Counted from the first letter of the stretch, positions 1 through 8,108 are shown. The stretch: DNA of 43,210 nt from Prolixibacteraceae bacterium (GCA_028282195.1 JANQII010000346.1:1-43210); one strand, 5' to 3'. Notes: generated by a model from the sequence alone, not told the origin. Numbers and translations are program-made.

Positions 1-21
1 CAGAGTACTTGTATAAAAATA

Positions 22-96
22 TGTGAATCAAGGGTTTATTCTAAATATTCAGGAAAATCCGGATTTAAAGGCAAGATTTTCAACTCTTGATTCGCA
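22..96. mobile_element. MITE-like element with IS982-type terminal inverted repeats
   Basis: A 75-bp segment is bounded by inverted repeats: the left end reads TGTGAATCAAGGGTT and the reverse complement of the right end reads TGCGAATCAAGAGTT. The same ends bound the IS982-family element near 8.84-9.88 kb. There is no coding capacity between the ends. Seen: matching ends and a short non-coding core. Inferred: a non-autonomous derivative mobilised by the IS982 transposase, or a deletion relic. I could not identify a convincing target-site duplication, because the flanks are simple AT-rich sequence. Confidence 0.6.
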
Positions 97-118
97 TAAA
101 TAATTTACTTTATAAATG

Positions 119-169
119 AACCAGACACTTACGCGGCTGGTTGCGTAAGTGTTTGGTTACTTATTTTTT
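119..169 (+). terminator. Strong intrinsic terminator
   Basis: A 16-bp stem (AACCAGACACTTACGC paired with GCGTAAGTGTTTGGTT, one G-T wobble) closes an 8-base loop and is followed by ACTTATTTTTTA. It probably ends a transcript from a + strand gene left of the window and insulates the fucosidase gene that follows. Confidence 0.75.
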
Positions 170-224
170 AAAGATGAAATAAGGAAAATATATTCTATAA
201 AGATATTGACTAACTTAACCAACT

Positions 225-1832
225 ATGAAACGAATATCCATACTCATATTAATTACACTTTCTTTCCTTTCGTTTGCCCAAAAAAAGAATCCTAATAAGC
301 AAAAAAACTTAAGTTGGGAAGAACTAAACGAAATGTATGAATGCCCGGAGTGGTTCAAGGATGCCAAGTTGGGCATTTTTAGTCATTGGGGCCCTCAATC
401 TAAACCCGAATATGGGGGAGGATGGTATGCCCGGCATATGTATATGCAGGATGTGGGACGTGAAGAATGGGGACGTAATGCCTATAAATATCAATGTGAA
501 AACTACGGTCATCCATCGGAAAAGGGGTTTAAAGATGTTATTCATTCGTGGAAAGCAGAACATTTGGATACCGATGATGTCATAAAATCGTTTAAAGCAT
601 TTGGTGCAAAATATGTGGTCATTATGGCCAACCATCACGACCACTTCGATAATTTTGATTCGTCGCACCACCCATGGAACTCGGTAAATATGGGACCAAA
701 ACGCGATATTGTTGGCGAATTTGGAAAATCCATCCGTAAACAAGGACTTAAATTTGGCGTAAGTGTGCACGACGATAGGTTTTTGCACTGGTTCAAACCT
801 GCTTTTGGTGCTGATAAAACCGGACCGTTAAAAGGAGTACCTTACGATGGGCACATGACCAAAGAAGATGGCAAAGGCAAATGGTGGGAAGGATATGACC
901 CTGCCGATTTGTATGGATTGCCACCGGGGAAAAGGACCGATGAATGGGTTGAAGGTGTGAAAAAAAATTGGGCCGACCGTCATTTGGAACTGGTTGATAA
1001 ATACAATATCGACATGTTCTGGTTTGATGGCTACGATCTGCCTTACGGAAAATATGGCGACCAGGTAGCCACCCATTTGTACAATAAAAGCTTAAAAGAG
1101 AATGGAAAAATTGAAGCCGTTATTACCGGTAAAGACAGAAATACCAAAGCAATTATACAAGATGTGGAGCGAGGTGTGGCCGAAGAGTTGCGTGAAACAA
1201 CGTGGCAAGGGACCATGACATTTACCGCCTGGTTTTATAAGCTGGACCGTTCTTATAAACACAATACCCGTACCGTACTGGAATCTCTTGTTGATGCCGT
1301 TAGTAAAAATGGCAACTTACTAATGAGTGTTGAACTCTATCCCGATGGGCGTATTGTAAAAGAGCAAAAAGAATATATGCAAAAAGTCGGCGAATGGCTA
1401 AAGGTGAATGGTAAAGCTATTTATGGCTCCAGACCGTGGAAAATTTATGGTGATGGTTCAACAGTACCACTGTCTGCAAAAGAAATGGTTGGTGAGGCCG
1501 ACCTTGATGCAAAAAAAGAAAACAAAGGGGCTCATTTTAATGAGCGTACCGTTGATAGTGAACCATACAGCCCTGATGAGGTCAGGTACACAAGCCAGGG
1601 AAACATACTTTATATGACTGTCCTTAATCCCTCTCCAGGGATTTTGAAAGTACCATCGCTCGGGCTAAAAGCATCTACCCGCCCGGGGAAGATAGAATCG
1701 GTTAAGATGCTTGGGAATAGTCGAAAGAAGATTGAATTCCAACAAAAAGACATGGAATTGGAACTTAATATTCCTGTAGAATTCCCATCAGAATATCCTG
1801 TGGTATTTAAAATTGAAGGAGTAATAAAGTAA
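225..1832 (+). CDS. GH29 alpha-L-fucosidase, secreted
   Basis: Exo-acting alpha-L-fucosidase that releases terminal L-fucose with retention of configuration. Residues 1-18 form a signal peptide ending in SFAQ, so the enzyme is periplasmic or outer-membrane associated. The GH29 (beta/alpha)8 barrel is recognisable from SHWGPQS (about 53-59) and the HHDHFDNFDSS substrate pocket (137-147). The predicted nucleophile is Asp268 in MFWFDGYD. The family C-terminal signature is also present (GEWLKVNGKAIYG). The length of 535 aa is normal. The next gene, a GH16, starts 6 bases downstream, so the two are probably co-transcribed. The fucose import and isomerisation genes lie about 20 kb downstream and would use the product. 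The family is secure; linkage specificity (alpha-1,2/3/4) cannot be read from sequence. Confidence 0.93.
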   Translation: MKRISILILITLSFLSFAQKKNPNKQKNLSWEELNEMYECPEWFKDAKLGIFSHWGPQSKPEYGGGWYARHMYMQDVGREEWGRNAYKYQCENYGHPSEKGFKDVIHSWKAEHLDTDDVIKSFKAFGAKYVVIMANHHDHFDNFDSSHHPWNSVNMGPKRDIVGEFGKSIRKQGLKFGVSVHDDRFLHWFKPAFGADKTGPLKGVPYDGHMTKEDGKGKWWEGYDPADLYGLPPGKRTDEWVEGVKKNWADRHLELVDKYNIDMFWFDGYDLPYGKYGDQVATHLYNKSLKENGKIEAVITGKDRNTKAIIQDVERGVAEELRETTWQGTMTFTAWFYKLDRSYKHNTRTVLESLVDAVSKNGNLLMSVELYPDGRIVKEQKEYMQKVGEWLKVNGKAIYGSRPWKIYGDGSTVPLSAKEMVGEADLDAKKENKGAHFNERTVDSEPYSPDEVRYTSQGNILYMTVLNPSPGILKVPSLGLKASTRPGKIESVKMLGNSRKKIEFQQKDMELELNIPVEFPSEYPVVFKIEGVIK

Positions 1833-1838
1833 GACACA

Positions 1839-2909
1839 ATGATTCTGGATTTTGCTTATTCCCTAAGGTCGGTAGTATTGGTCATACTACATTTTGTGTA
1901 TTTTGTTTCTTTCAGTTTTAGTCAGGAAACTGGCAATAGATTGTTAAAATCCAACTATCATGTTGATGATCCGTATATGGATATACCCGTATCGGATGAT
2001 GGTAGCAAGGAAACAAATATTCCCAGGGTTTTTGTTTCGCCTGTAACCCTAAAAGTTTATAGTCTTGTTTTTAACGATGAGTTTAACGGAGAGGAAATTA
2101 ACCAGGAACGGTGGACTTATCGGAAAGACACACACAAAGCAAAGACCAGGACGATAGAATTTAACGGAAGGGAAATTGATATTTTGGTGAAGGATGACGC
2201 ATCAACGCTAAAAGATGGGGAACTTAGGCTGGATGTGCGTTGGGACCATAAGAAGGAAAGTATCCTAACAGGTGGCATAAATACCATGAATAAATTTCTG
2301 CCCCGATATGGGTATTATGAGACAAAGGTTTCGTTTCGTGATTGCAAGGGGCAGGGGTATTGGCCTGCCTTTTGGATTCATTTTATGGATAGCACAAAAT
2401 ACACCACCGGAACGGAAATCGATGTATTTGAGTTTCTTCCTGGCACAAAAGAAATATTTCAGACTTTGCATTGGTACAAAAAGGATGAAGAGATGTTGAC
2501 GAGGCAGTCTGTTCAGCATTTTGACACAACCAATATTCAACAACAAAAAGAAAATGAACATTTTAGCTCAACAAAACATTTTAAGTTGGATAATTGGGAT
2601 ACGGTGCCACACGTGTTTGCCGTGGAGTGGACTCCCGATCAATTGATTTTCTACACTAACGGCAAAGTTACCCGAAAGGTAGATAAATCAGGTGATCCAA
2701 GAGAGGTTCCATCGGCTTACCAAATGATCTATTTTAGCTGTTCGGCAGGAACCTGGGGTGGTCATATCGCACAAGGTGGAAATCCCTTGCCTTTTTATGT
2801 TTATTTTGATTACTGCAGGGTATATCAGGAGGATGAACAAGATGCCTATTATCGCTTTGGAGAGGAGATGCGGTTAATTAAAACCAAAGAACGGAAAGGG
2901 ATGTTTTAA
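1839..2909 (+). CDS. GH16 endo-glycanase (agarase/carrageenase/laminarinase superfamily)
   Basis: A jelly-roll endo-acting glycoside hydrolase. The N-terminal ~29 residues are hydrophobic and end in FSFSQ, consistent with a signal peptide. The catalytic signature is EIDVFE (Glu193, Asp195, Glu198), the beta-bulge ExDxxE arrangement with nucleophile Glu193 and acid/base Glu198. Supporting GH16 features are FNDEFNG (about 78-84), GYYETKVSF and the GYWPAFWIH segment just before the active site. The length of 356 aa suits a single catalytic module, and no CBM or type IX secretion tail is seen. It follows the GH29 gene by 6 bases. Substrate (porphyran, agar, carrageenan or beta-glucan) cannot be assigned, but the sulfatase in the window favours a sulfated galactan. 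Family certain, subfamily open. Confidence 0.88.
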   Translation: MILDFAYSLRSVVLVILHFVYFVSFSFSQETGNRLLKSNYHVDDPYMDIPVSDDGSKETNIPRVFVSPVTLKVYSLVFNDEFNGEEINQERWTYRKDTHKAKTRTIEFNGREIDILVKDDASTLKDGELRLDVRWDHKKESILTGGINTMNKFLPRYGYYETKVSFRDCKGQGYWPAFWIHFMDSTKYTTGTEIDVFEFLPGTKEIFQTLHWYKKDEEMLTRQSVQHFDTTNIQQQKENEHFSSTKHFKLDNWDTVPHVFAVEWTPDQLIFYTNGKVTRKVDKSGDPREVPSAYQMIYFSCSAGTWGGHIAQGGNPLPFYVYFDYCRVYQEDEQDAYYRFGEEMRLIKTKERKGMF

Positions 2910-3133
2910 CTGGTAAAGATTTTTTCCGTTCGGTCAGAAACTGAAATGGATTTTTAGAAACAGATAAAAGCATAAACAAAAGGAAGTTTTGAAGTAAAAT
3001 GACCAACGAATTGGATCATTGTTTGTATGAAGCTTTCCTGAGTGCAAATCAAAAAGAATGAAAAACCGACAGGTCTTCAGCAGTTAGCAACCGAAAGCCA
3101 ATTGTTGCAGACTTAGTTTAATTAAATAACTCA

Positions 3134-4198
3134 ATGAAACACAAAACTAAATTTTTTCTTACCATCCTGATTTTTTGTTTTTTATCCATTTTTTCTGCAG
3201 GCCAAACGCCCAATTTCAACAAGGGAACAGCCGATATGCTCGAGTTTATTGGAATAGCCATTGAAGATCCGGGCTACCACGTTTGGGGAAGCTCCCCAAT
3301 CTATGGCGAAGATGGCAAGGTTCACATTTTTGCAGCTCGCTGGCCCGATTCCATCAATGTGGTTCCTGGTTGGAAAACGCACAGTGAAATTGCTCACTAC
3401 GTAGCTGATCAGCCAGAAGGGCCATTCAAGTTTTCAGATTTAGTACTTGCCCCAACTGGTAAACGGACTTGGGATAAAATGGGTATTCACAACCCATGTA
3501 TCAAAAAAACGAAAGACAACTATGTACTTACTTTTATTTCTAATGATGGGATTGAACACATGCCAGGAAATCAACGAATTGGGATGGCCGTATCAAAATC
3601 GCTGTATGGTCCGTGGAAAAAAGTTGGTCGGGACGGAATGATCCTGCAACCTCCGGCCAATCCGGATTACTGGAATTATAATCCGGGCAATGGTGTGAAT
3701 AACCCTGCTTTTCTGCCTCACCCTCAAGGTGGTTATTTCCTTTATTATAAAACAGAGCACAAGGGGGTTTCGACAATGGGGCTTGCGATTGCTGAAAACC
3801 TTGAAGGTCCTTATGTCCAACTACCAGTCCCAATAACGAATAACGAATCAATTATTGAAGACAGCTATGCATTCTCCTGCAATGATAAATTTTATCTGAT
3901 GACAACAGATAACCATGGGATGATTGAACGTGGTGGTGGTTTGCTATGGTCTTCCGATGATGGAATTAATTTTGGGTCACCTCAAAAAGCTTTTCACCTC
4001 ATCAAAGAATATCTTTCGAAAAAGAAACTCCCTGCCAATAACAAATTTCATTATGGAGGAACCAGGGGAAAATTTGAACGCCCACAGCTTCTCTTGGATA
4101 AAAATGGATGCCCCACTCATTTATATGCTCCTTCGGGCACTAATATTTATGGAGGTAAATCAACAGTTAGTTACGTCCTTAAGATCAATTATGAATAA
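3134..4198 (+). CDS. Five-bladed beta-propeller glycoside hydrolase (GH43/GH117-like)
   Basis: A secreted exo-glycosidase-like protein. Residues 1-24 form a signal peptide ending in SIFSAGQ. The body shows repeated propeller-blade patterns such as GKVHIFAARWP, NYVLTFIS, GYFLYYKTE, DKFYLMTTD and a final PTHLYAPSG, as in the GH43/62/32/68/117 superfamily. Conserved acidic and His positions lie in HNPCIKK, NNPAF and IIEDSYAF, but I cannot map the catalytic triad with certainty. The 354-aa length fits a single propeller. It follows GH16 after 224 bases and is on the same strand, so it probably belongs to the same degradative locus. GH117 (3,6-anhydro-alpha-L-galactosidase) would make sense next to GH16, but that is an inference; an unclassified GH43-like enzyme is equally possible. 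Confidence 0.75.
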   Translation: MKHKTKFFLTILIFCFLSIFSAGQTPNFNKGTADMLEFIGIAIEDPGYHVWGSSPIYGEDGKVHIFAARWPDSINVVPGWKTHSEIAHYVADQPEGPFKFSDLVLAPTGKRTWDKMGIHNPCIKKTKDNYVLTFISNDGIEHMPGNQRIGMAVSKSLYGPWKKVGRDGMILQPPANPDYWNYNPGNGVNNPAFLPHPQGGYFLYYKTEHKGVSTMGLAIAENLEGPYVQLPVPITNNESIIEDSYAFSCNDKFYLMTTDNHGMIERGGGLLWSSDDGINFGSPQKAFHLIKEYLSKKKLPANNKFHYGGTRGKFERPQLLLDKNGCPTHLYAPSGTNIYGGKSTVSYVLKINYE

Positions 4199-4302
4199 TT
4201 CATTACGGGTGAATAGTAAGAATGCTGATAACAGTTCAACTTCAGAAGCGGTTTTTCCTAAAATGTGTGTTCCTGAAAAAAGTGCACTATATGTTGCTCA
4301 AG

Positions 4303-4615
4303 AGAGGTCGTCTCAAAACGGGTTTTTTATTCAAAAACCCCTTGGCCTGCCTTTTCAGGGAAAGCAACCGGTTTTAATTTTATGGCCCCAAAAGTTGTTT
4401 TTACATCTGCAGACCGCTGTTTACGGTATTTTACCCTTTCATTGCCCAATAGTTTTTTCCGTACAATTTGTTTATGCCTTTCCAGCTTGTGGTTAATTTC
4501 TATAATGCGTTCGCCCTTTGCCTTATGACAGCCTGGGTACAAAGGACAACCTTTGCAATTTTTTGTCCCGTAGTAAGTTCGGTCCTGTTTGAACCCGTTA
4601 AGCTCATCCCATCCC
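4303..4615 (-). pseudogene. IS1182-family transposase remnant with one terminal repeat
   Basis: Reading leftward from about 4610, one frame gives DELNGFKQDRTYYGTKNC, then KGCPLYPGCHKAKGERI, and finally RKQRSADVKTTFGAIK. This is the C-terminal cysteine-cluster plus RS-x-x-V-x-x-x-FGxIK signature of IS1182-type DDE transposases. The upstream two-thirds of the protein is missing, and a REP-like repeat begins where homology stops. Immediately beyond the 3' end is GAGGTCGTCTCAAAACG (about 4304-4320), which resembles the GAGACTGTCTCAAAAG ends typical of the family. Non-functional. Confidence 0.7.
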
Positions 4616-4769
4616 AGTGTAAACCGGAACCTCCATCGGGAAACTCTAAGCCGTCATCCCGGTGCAAACCGGGATCTCCATCGTTCAACTCCAACCATCA
4701 TAAACTAATAAGGTTGAAATGTAGGTGTTGCTGTTATCTACTAAAGTAAATTAGAACAATAAGGTTTGA
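4607..4769. repeat. REP-like dispersed repeat, copy A
   Basis: The core is a palindrome of the form CATCCCGGTG-nnn-ACCGGGAT, followed by the conserved tail CGTTCAACTCCAACCAT, then TAATAAGGTTGAA and TAGAACAATAAGGT. A first, degraded palindrome precedes it (CATCCCAGTGTAAACCGGAA). The block from about 4654 matches copy B at 11347-11459 almost base for base over roughly 110 bp and copy C at 10590-10709 more loosely. All copies are in the same orientation. Confidence 0.8.
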
Positions 4770-5027
4770 TGTCTTACTTACTAAGAATACCAGCCATTCC
4801 AATAATACCATTTTATGTGTTAATTACACGCTGATATTATGCCAATAGATATTTAAATTCAGTGATAAACGCAGTGAAATTATTGAGTAGTTTTAAATAC
4901 TAATCGGTATAATATATCAATTAACCTTATCAGTATATTACTAACTTTAATAGCTATATCAATTCCATTTATTTATAAACCTTATTAAGGCGATTTTAAT
5001 GGTCATCGGCATCTCGCACAAAAAAAG
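4770..5027. other. AT-rich intergenic stretch, no gene seen
   Basis: Between REP copies A and D, I see no ORF with coding character, no RNA gene and no clear repeat. It is simple AT-rich sequence and may be decayed mobile-element DNA. Confidence 0.5.
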
Positions 5028-5069
5028 TCATCCCGGTGTAGACCGGGATCTTTGTCGTTCAACTCCAAA
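5028..5069. repeat. REP-like dispersed repeat, copy D (short)
   Basis: The palindrome TCATCCCGGTG-tag-ACCGGGATC plus the tail TCGTTCAACTCCAAAC ends directly against the stop codon of the PLD-like gene. It belongs to the same family as the copies near 4.65, 10.55 and 11.35 kb but lacks the AATAAGGTT module. Confidence 0.75.
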
Positions 5070-5948
5070 CTATTTAACTTTCTTAATCTCTTCAATAACT
5101 ATATCAACACCAGATCTCATCAATCTCATTTTGTCTTCTTCCTCTGAAATATTACTCCACATTTCATGATTGCTGTCTGCATATAGATATATCCCGGATT
5201 TTAAACTATTCCAATAGAATTTAAATCCCTCGTAACTGTATTCCCCTCTGGGTATGGAGTAGTAAATATTTCTTATGATTTCATTAGAATCAATAATGTC
5301 AATTTCGATTCTGTGTTCATAAATAATATCAATGTTATCTGAGTAGTTTTTACAGATATGCCCGTAATTGCCGTTCTGGTGCTCTAATACTTCAAAACGC
5401 TTATGAATAAACACTTTACTAAGCTTTCTGCAATAATCTTCCGCACGCCCTCGTCTATCTTTTATTATATCTATTTCGAAACCAAGTTCTTTCGTTTCCC
5501 AACTCTCTTTTTCTAATGTTGAAGAATTAATAATCTTTTTAATTTCTTCTATGGCTGCGTCAATTGGACTATCTGATGAATACTCATAAATCGATTTATC
5601 TATTAATATTCCCATCTCCCTATTGTTGAGTTCTGAATATTCATAGAGATTCATTGATGTGATTAATAAATGACTCTCATTCATATAGCATTTGGCATGA
5701 ACATTAGGGTGATGAAGGAGATTCAAGTTGGATATCGCTAATAGTTTTTTCTTTTCTTCCGGTTTCAAACTTTCTTCACGATAAACCATTAGTGTTTCTA
5801 CTCCCCGTTTATCTGCTTCCAATAATGATTCATAAACATTTTTGGATGTTTTAATAAATGGTACAATAATTACCATTTCTCTTTTTGCTTCTTCAATCAT
5901 TTGTGGTATCCACTTACGGAGACCAGTTGTATTTAGGAATTCAAACAT
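5070..5948 (-). CDS. PLD-family nuclease-like protein, one HxK motif
   Basis: The N-terminal half matches a phospholipase-D-like fold: MVIIVPFI (about 25-32), the catalytic-type motif HAK (His84, Lys86) in HPNVHAKCYM, and LLITSMNLYEYSELNNREMG (94-113), equivalent to the TSxN...NxE segment of PLDc_2 proteins. Only one HxK is present, so activity would require a dimer, as in Nuc or BfiI. The C-terminal ~150 residues are not recognised; they are rich in Tyr, Asp and Ile. No signal peptide is seen, so it is cytoplasmic. PLD-like proteins of this size occur in restriction and other defence loci, and the neighbours (type IIG remnant, DUF3800) fit that. Enzymatic activity is not proven; the usual Asp after HxK is not obvious. 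Confidence 0.7.
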   Translation of the reverse strand: MFEFLNTTGLRKWIPQMIEEAKREMVIIVPFIKTSKNVYESLLEADKRGVETLMVYREESLKPEEKKKLLAISNLNLLHHPNVHAKCYMNESHLLITSMNLYEYSELNNREMGILIDKSIYEYSSDSPIDAAIEEIKKIINSSTLEKESWETKELGFEIDIIKDRRGRAEDYCRKLSKVFIHKRFEVLEHQNGNYGHICKNYSDNIDIIYEHRIEIDIIDSNEIIRNIYYSIPRGEYSYEGFKFYWNSLKSGIYLYADSNHEMWSNISEEEDKMRLMRSGVDIVIEEIKKVK

Positions 5949-5957
5949 TCTTATTTA

Positions 5958-5990
5958 TTTGTGTAATACATTATAATTTATTTATATTTG
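5958..5990 (+). promoter_or_regulatory. Bacteroidota-type promoter of a putative small RNA
   Basis: TTTG (5958-5961) and TATATTTG (5983-5990) match the -33 TTTG and -7 TAnnTTTG elements of Bacteroidota primary sigma factor promoters, separated by 21 bases. It points rightward, although the genes on both sides are on the minus strand. Confidence 0.6.
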
Positions 5991-5995
5991 TATTG

Positions 5996-6052
5996 TCATT
6001 GCTCATTGAGTAAAGGACTTGGTTGGCCGCATTACCGTAAATGCGGTTTTTT
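5996..6052 (+). ncRNA. Putative ~55-nt small RNA with its own promoter and terminator
   Basis: A TTTG-N21-TATATTTG promoter is followed about 60 bases later by a hairpin (CCGCATT, loop ACCGTA, AATGCGG at 6027-6046) and TTTTTTATTTT, a textbook intrinsic terminator. The only transcription unit that uses both is a short RNA on the + strand that contains no ORF. Its U-tract overlaps the stop codon (6051-6053) of the minus-strand gene to the right, so it is antisense to that gene's 3' end. Function unknown; an antisense or trans-acting regulator is an inference. Confidence 0.5.
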
Positions 6053-6569
6053 ATTTTAGGGCGTTTGCTTCTTTTCTTTCAAAGTATTTAAAATTCTTTT
6101 TATCTACACAAAAACAAGTTATAAGCATATAATCTGGACTAACTTCCTCTAAAACAACCATAAACCTTTTTGCCTTGTACCAGAAGTATTCTCTGATGCT
6201 TTTATCACTTTCTAAAAAACTAAAATGAGAAATTCTCGGATCATCTCGTTGCTCTAATATTGGCTTTATCCAGTGTATTCGATTGGCTCTTTCTGATCTA
6301 AACTCACGTGTTTGGATACCCCTTTTTTTATCCTTAGTTCTCGTAACTACATGTACAAATTTTTCAAAGTAATGAGCAAAGTGATTTGGCAAACCATCTT
6401 TCTTTGGACGGTAAGGATGTCTTTTTATAATTACTTGTTTATTCTCAATGTAAAATGGGTTATCAAGAAAATCATCCTGAAATATAGCATGAAGTTCTGT
6501 AATTTTTTCTTCATCATGTTCCGAAAGACTATCGAAGTATGGCTGGAGTGATCCTAATACATCAGGCAT
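6051..6569 (-). CDS. Uncharacterised protein, possibly BECR-fold nuclease-like, paired with DUF3800
   Basis: 172 aa, cytoplasmic, no confident family. The middle carries FVHVVTR (about 71-77), then REFRSERANRIHWIKPIL (about 88-105), YFWYKAKRFMVVLEEV and YMLITCFCVD. This order (His, basic helix, strand with W/VVL, LITCF strand) resembles barnase/EndoU/colicin/RelE-like (BECR) nuclease domains found in phage and toxin proteins; that is a pattern judgement, not a proven match. Its start codon lies 2 bases after the stop of the DUF3800 gene, so the two are co-translated. A putative antisense RNA overlaps its stop codon. It could be a toxin, a nuclease subunit, or simply an unknown accessory protein. 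Confidence 0.5.
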   Translation of the reverse strand: MPDVLGSLQPYFDSLSEHDEEKITELHAIFQDDFLDNPFYIENKQVIIKRHPYRPKKDGLPNHFAHYFEKFVHVVTRTKDKKRGIQTREFRSERANRIHWIKPILEQRDDPRISHFSFLESDKSIREYFWYKAKRFMVVLEEVSPDYMLITCFCVDKKNFKYFERKEANALK

Positions 6570-6571
6570 GA

Positions 6572-7282
6572 TTAAGATATTTTTCGAGGTTGGTGGTCAA
6601 AAATATTGAATTTTTCTTCCCAGGGCTCTGTACCTTCATCCAGTGAATAACCCGATAGCTGTTCAATGTAGTCAACTATAAAACACTTTATCGGGCTTGC
6701 ATGTTCTTTAAAAACTAAACCTCGTGATTTGTAATTCACTGCTCCGATAAAAAAATCAGCTAACTGTATAAATTCAGACTCATGTGAACGAATATGCTGG
6801 AAATGTATAAAAGGTGATTCTCCATAATGCAGATTTTCAAATACTTCATGAATCTTTGCAATTTTATCTCTTCCTCGTGTGTCTTTTATATCCAGAAAAA
6901 CTTTGTAGATATTGTTTGGCGGGTTCATCCACTGATTATTCAACAGAAAGTAAATCATCTTGTAATAAAAGTTATCATGATTTCCATGATTAAATTGGTC
7001 GTGATCCAGGTGCTTCTTATACTTGACAACAATTGTTCTGAATGATAAAGAAGATGTAAAAAAATAATTGATCAGTTCAATATAGAACTCCTTTTTCGTA
7101 TTGCTGCAGGTGTTCCATTTATATTCATGGTTGATGCCATGCTTATTCTTTATTGCTTTTAATTCATTCTTAAGCTGTTCGTAATCATGCTTGGGGACCT
7201 TAATAAAACCAATACTCATTACATCAGAGTCATCATTCTGTAAATGACAACTCTCATCAATATATATGCTGTATTCATTCAT
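6572..7282 (-). CDS. DUF3800 protein (predicted RNase H-like fold)
   Basis: The family signature is clear: YIDESC at residues 7-12 (Asp9, Glu10), a second acidic strand VFLDIKDTRG (Asp131, Asp134), and a C-terminal SEFIQLADFFIGAVNY (Asp176). These acidic residues are the presumed metal ligands of an RNase H-like nuclease. The usual Gly after YIDES is Cys here. At 236 aa it is of normal length, with no signal peptide. It sits 9 bases downstream of the type IIG remnant and 2 bases upstream of the BECR-like gene. DUF3800 genes recur in mobile and defence islands; a role in nucleic-acid cleavage during phage or plasmid defence is an inference. Confidence 0.8.
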   Translation of the reverse strand: MNEYSIYIDESCHLQNDDSDVMSIGFIKVPKHDYEQLKNELKAIKNKHGINHEYKWNTCSNTKKEFYIELINYFFTSSLSFRTIVVKYKKHLDHDQFNHGNHDNFYYKMIYFLLNNQWMNPPNNIYKVFLDIKDTRGRDKIAKIHEVFENLHYGESPFIHFQHIRSHESEFIQLADFFIGAVNYKSRGLVFKEHASPIKCFIVDYIEQLSGYSLDEGTEPWEEKFNIFDHQPRKIS

Positions 7283-7291
7283 AATTCACTT

Positions 7292-7489
7292 TTAAACCTT
7301 AAACTTATTATATTCTTCCTCACTCATTCCAAACTCCGGATCAACGATCTTTACCTCGTCCCAGCTAAGTTCATAAAGCTTATGAACCATTAAGTCTATT
7401 TCTTTTTCGGTTTTATCAATTTCGGTTTTTAATGCTTGGGCTTCAGCTTTCTTGGTTTCAAAAACCTCCATCCATTCTATTTCATCCAT
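7292..7489 (-). pseudogene. C-terminal fragment of a type IIG restriction-modification enzyme
   Basis: 65 residues matching the extreme C terminus of Eco57I-like combined restriction-methylation proteins: WMEVFETKKAEAQALK, then TEIDKTEKEIDLMVHKLYEL and EVKIVDPEF, the family's characteristic ending (T-x-x-EID-x-x-V-x-x-LY-x-L). Its ATG overlaps the stop of the N-terminal fragment by 8 bases (ATGGATGA). The roughly 900 residues containing the methyltransferase and target-recognition parts are absent, so it cannot be active as an enzyme. Confidence 0.8.
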
Positions 7490-7769
7490 CTTTTAAAATT
7501 GCTCCATCGGCCTTTTTACTATTTTTCTCATTTTTATATTCAGCTACCAAATTATAATTGGCAACAGGCTTCATGGTATATCCCAATATCTTCGAAAATA
7601 ATTCGGTTAGAAAAATACCTTGATATTCTTCTTCTTTACTGGATCGTATATTTTCTTGTATTTTGGGATCATGGAAGTATTTAACAAATTTCTTGTAGGC
7701 TTTAGCAACAGCTTCACTATCCTGTTGCTTTATATATTTCTTTAGTACTGAGTTTTGGAATAAGCTCAT
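7482..7769 (-). pseudogene. N-terminal fragment of a type IIG restriction-modification enzyme
   Basis: 95 residues matching the start of Eco57I-like type IIG proteins: MSLFQNSVLKKYIKQQ, KAYKKFVKYF, EEEYQGIFLTELFSKILGYT and KNSKKADGAILKDG. The last block is the first half of the PD-(D/E)xK nuclease motif; the frame stops before the ExK half. The C-terminal fragment follows in another frame, joined at GATGGATGA. The most economical reading is one large internal deletion, with the flanking operon (DUF3800, BECR-like gene) retained. Confidence 0.8.
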
Positions 7770-7948
7770 ATTTTGGTTTTTCTATCTATTTTCAGTTCAA
7801 TGCTATTTTTGAGGGCATTCGTTCGTTTTGAGTACGCCAAGTTAACAAAACTGCAATCAAGGATCAAATTAAATTCACATTCCCAAAACTCTCTGTAATG
7901 AGATAAATAGGACTTAAATACGTTGATAAGTACCTATTTACAATGTTT

Positions 7949-8085
7949 ATTTTTCTCTATCTCCTGGATAAAAAACATTTGTTTACTTACCATTCTATTA
8001 AACGGCATTCCCTACGGGAAAATTCAAGCTACCTCCGAAAGGAGTGTATCCAGCAAAAATGCCACCCCGAAGGATGGCATTTGTA
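7949..8085. repeat. Dispersed structured repeat with three small hairpins, copy 1
   Basis: About 85 bp (TCTCTATCTCCTGG ... ACATTTGTTTAC ... CATTCTATTAAACGG ... TTCCCTACGGGAA) closely matches 11501-11580. It is followed by two further hairpins: CTCC-GAAA-GGAG (8033-8044, a GNRA loop) and ATGCCA...TGGCAT (8059-8080). It fills most of the gap between DUF6261 and the type IIG remnant, with no ORF. The rest of that gap (7770-7948) shows nothing I recognise. Confidence 0.55.
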
Positions 8086-8108
8086 CATAGAGAGATTAGC
8101 AATTCGGC

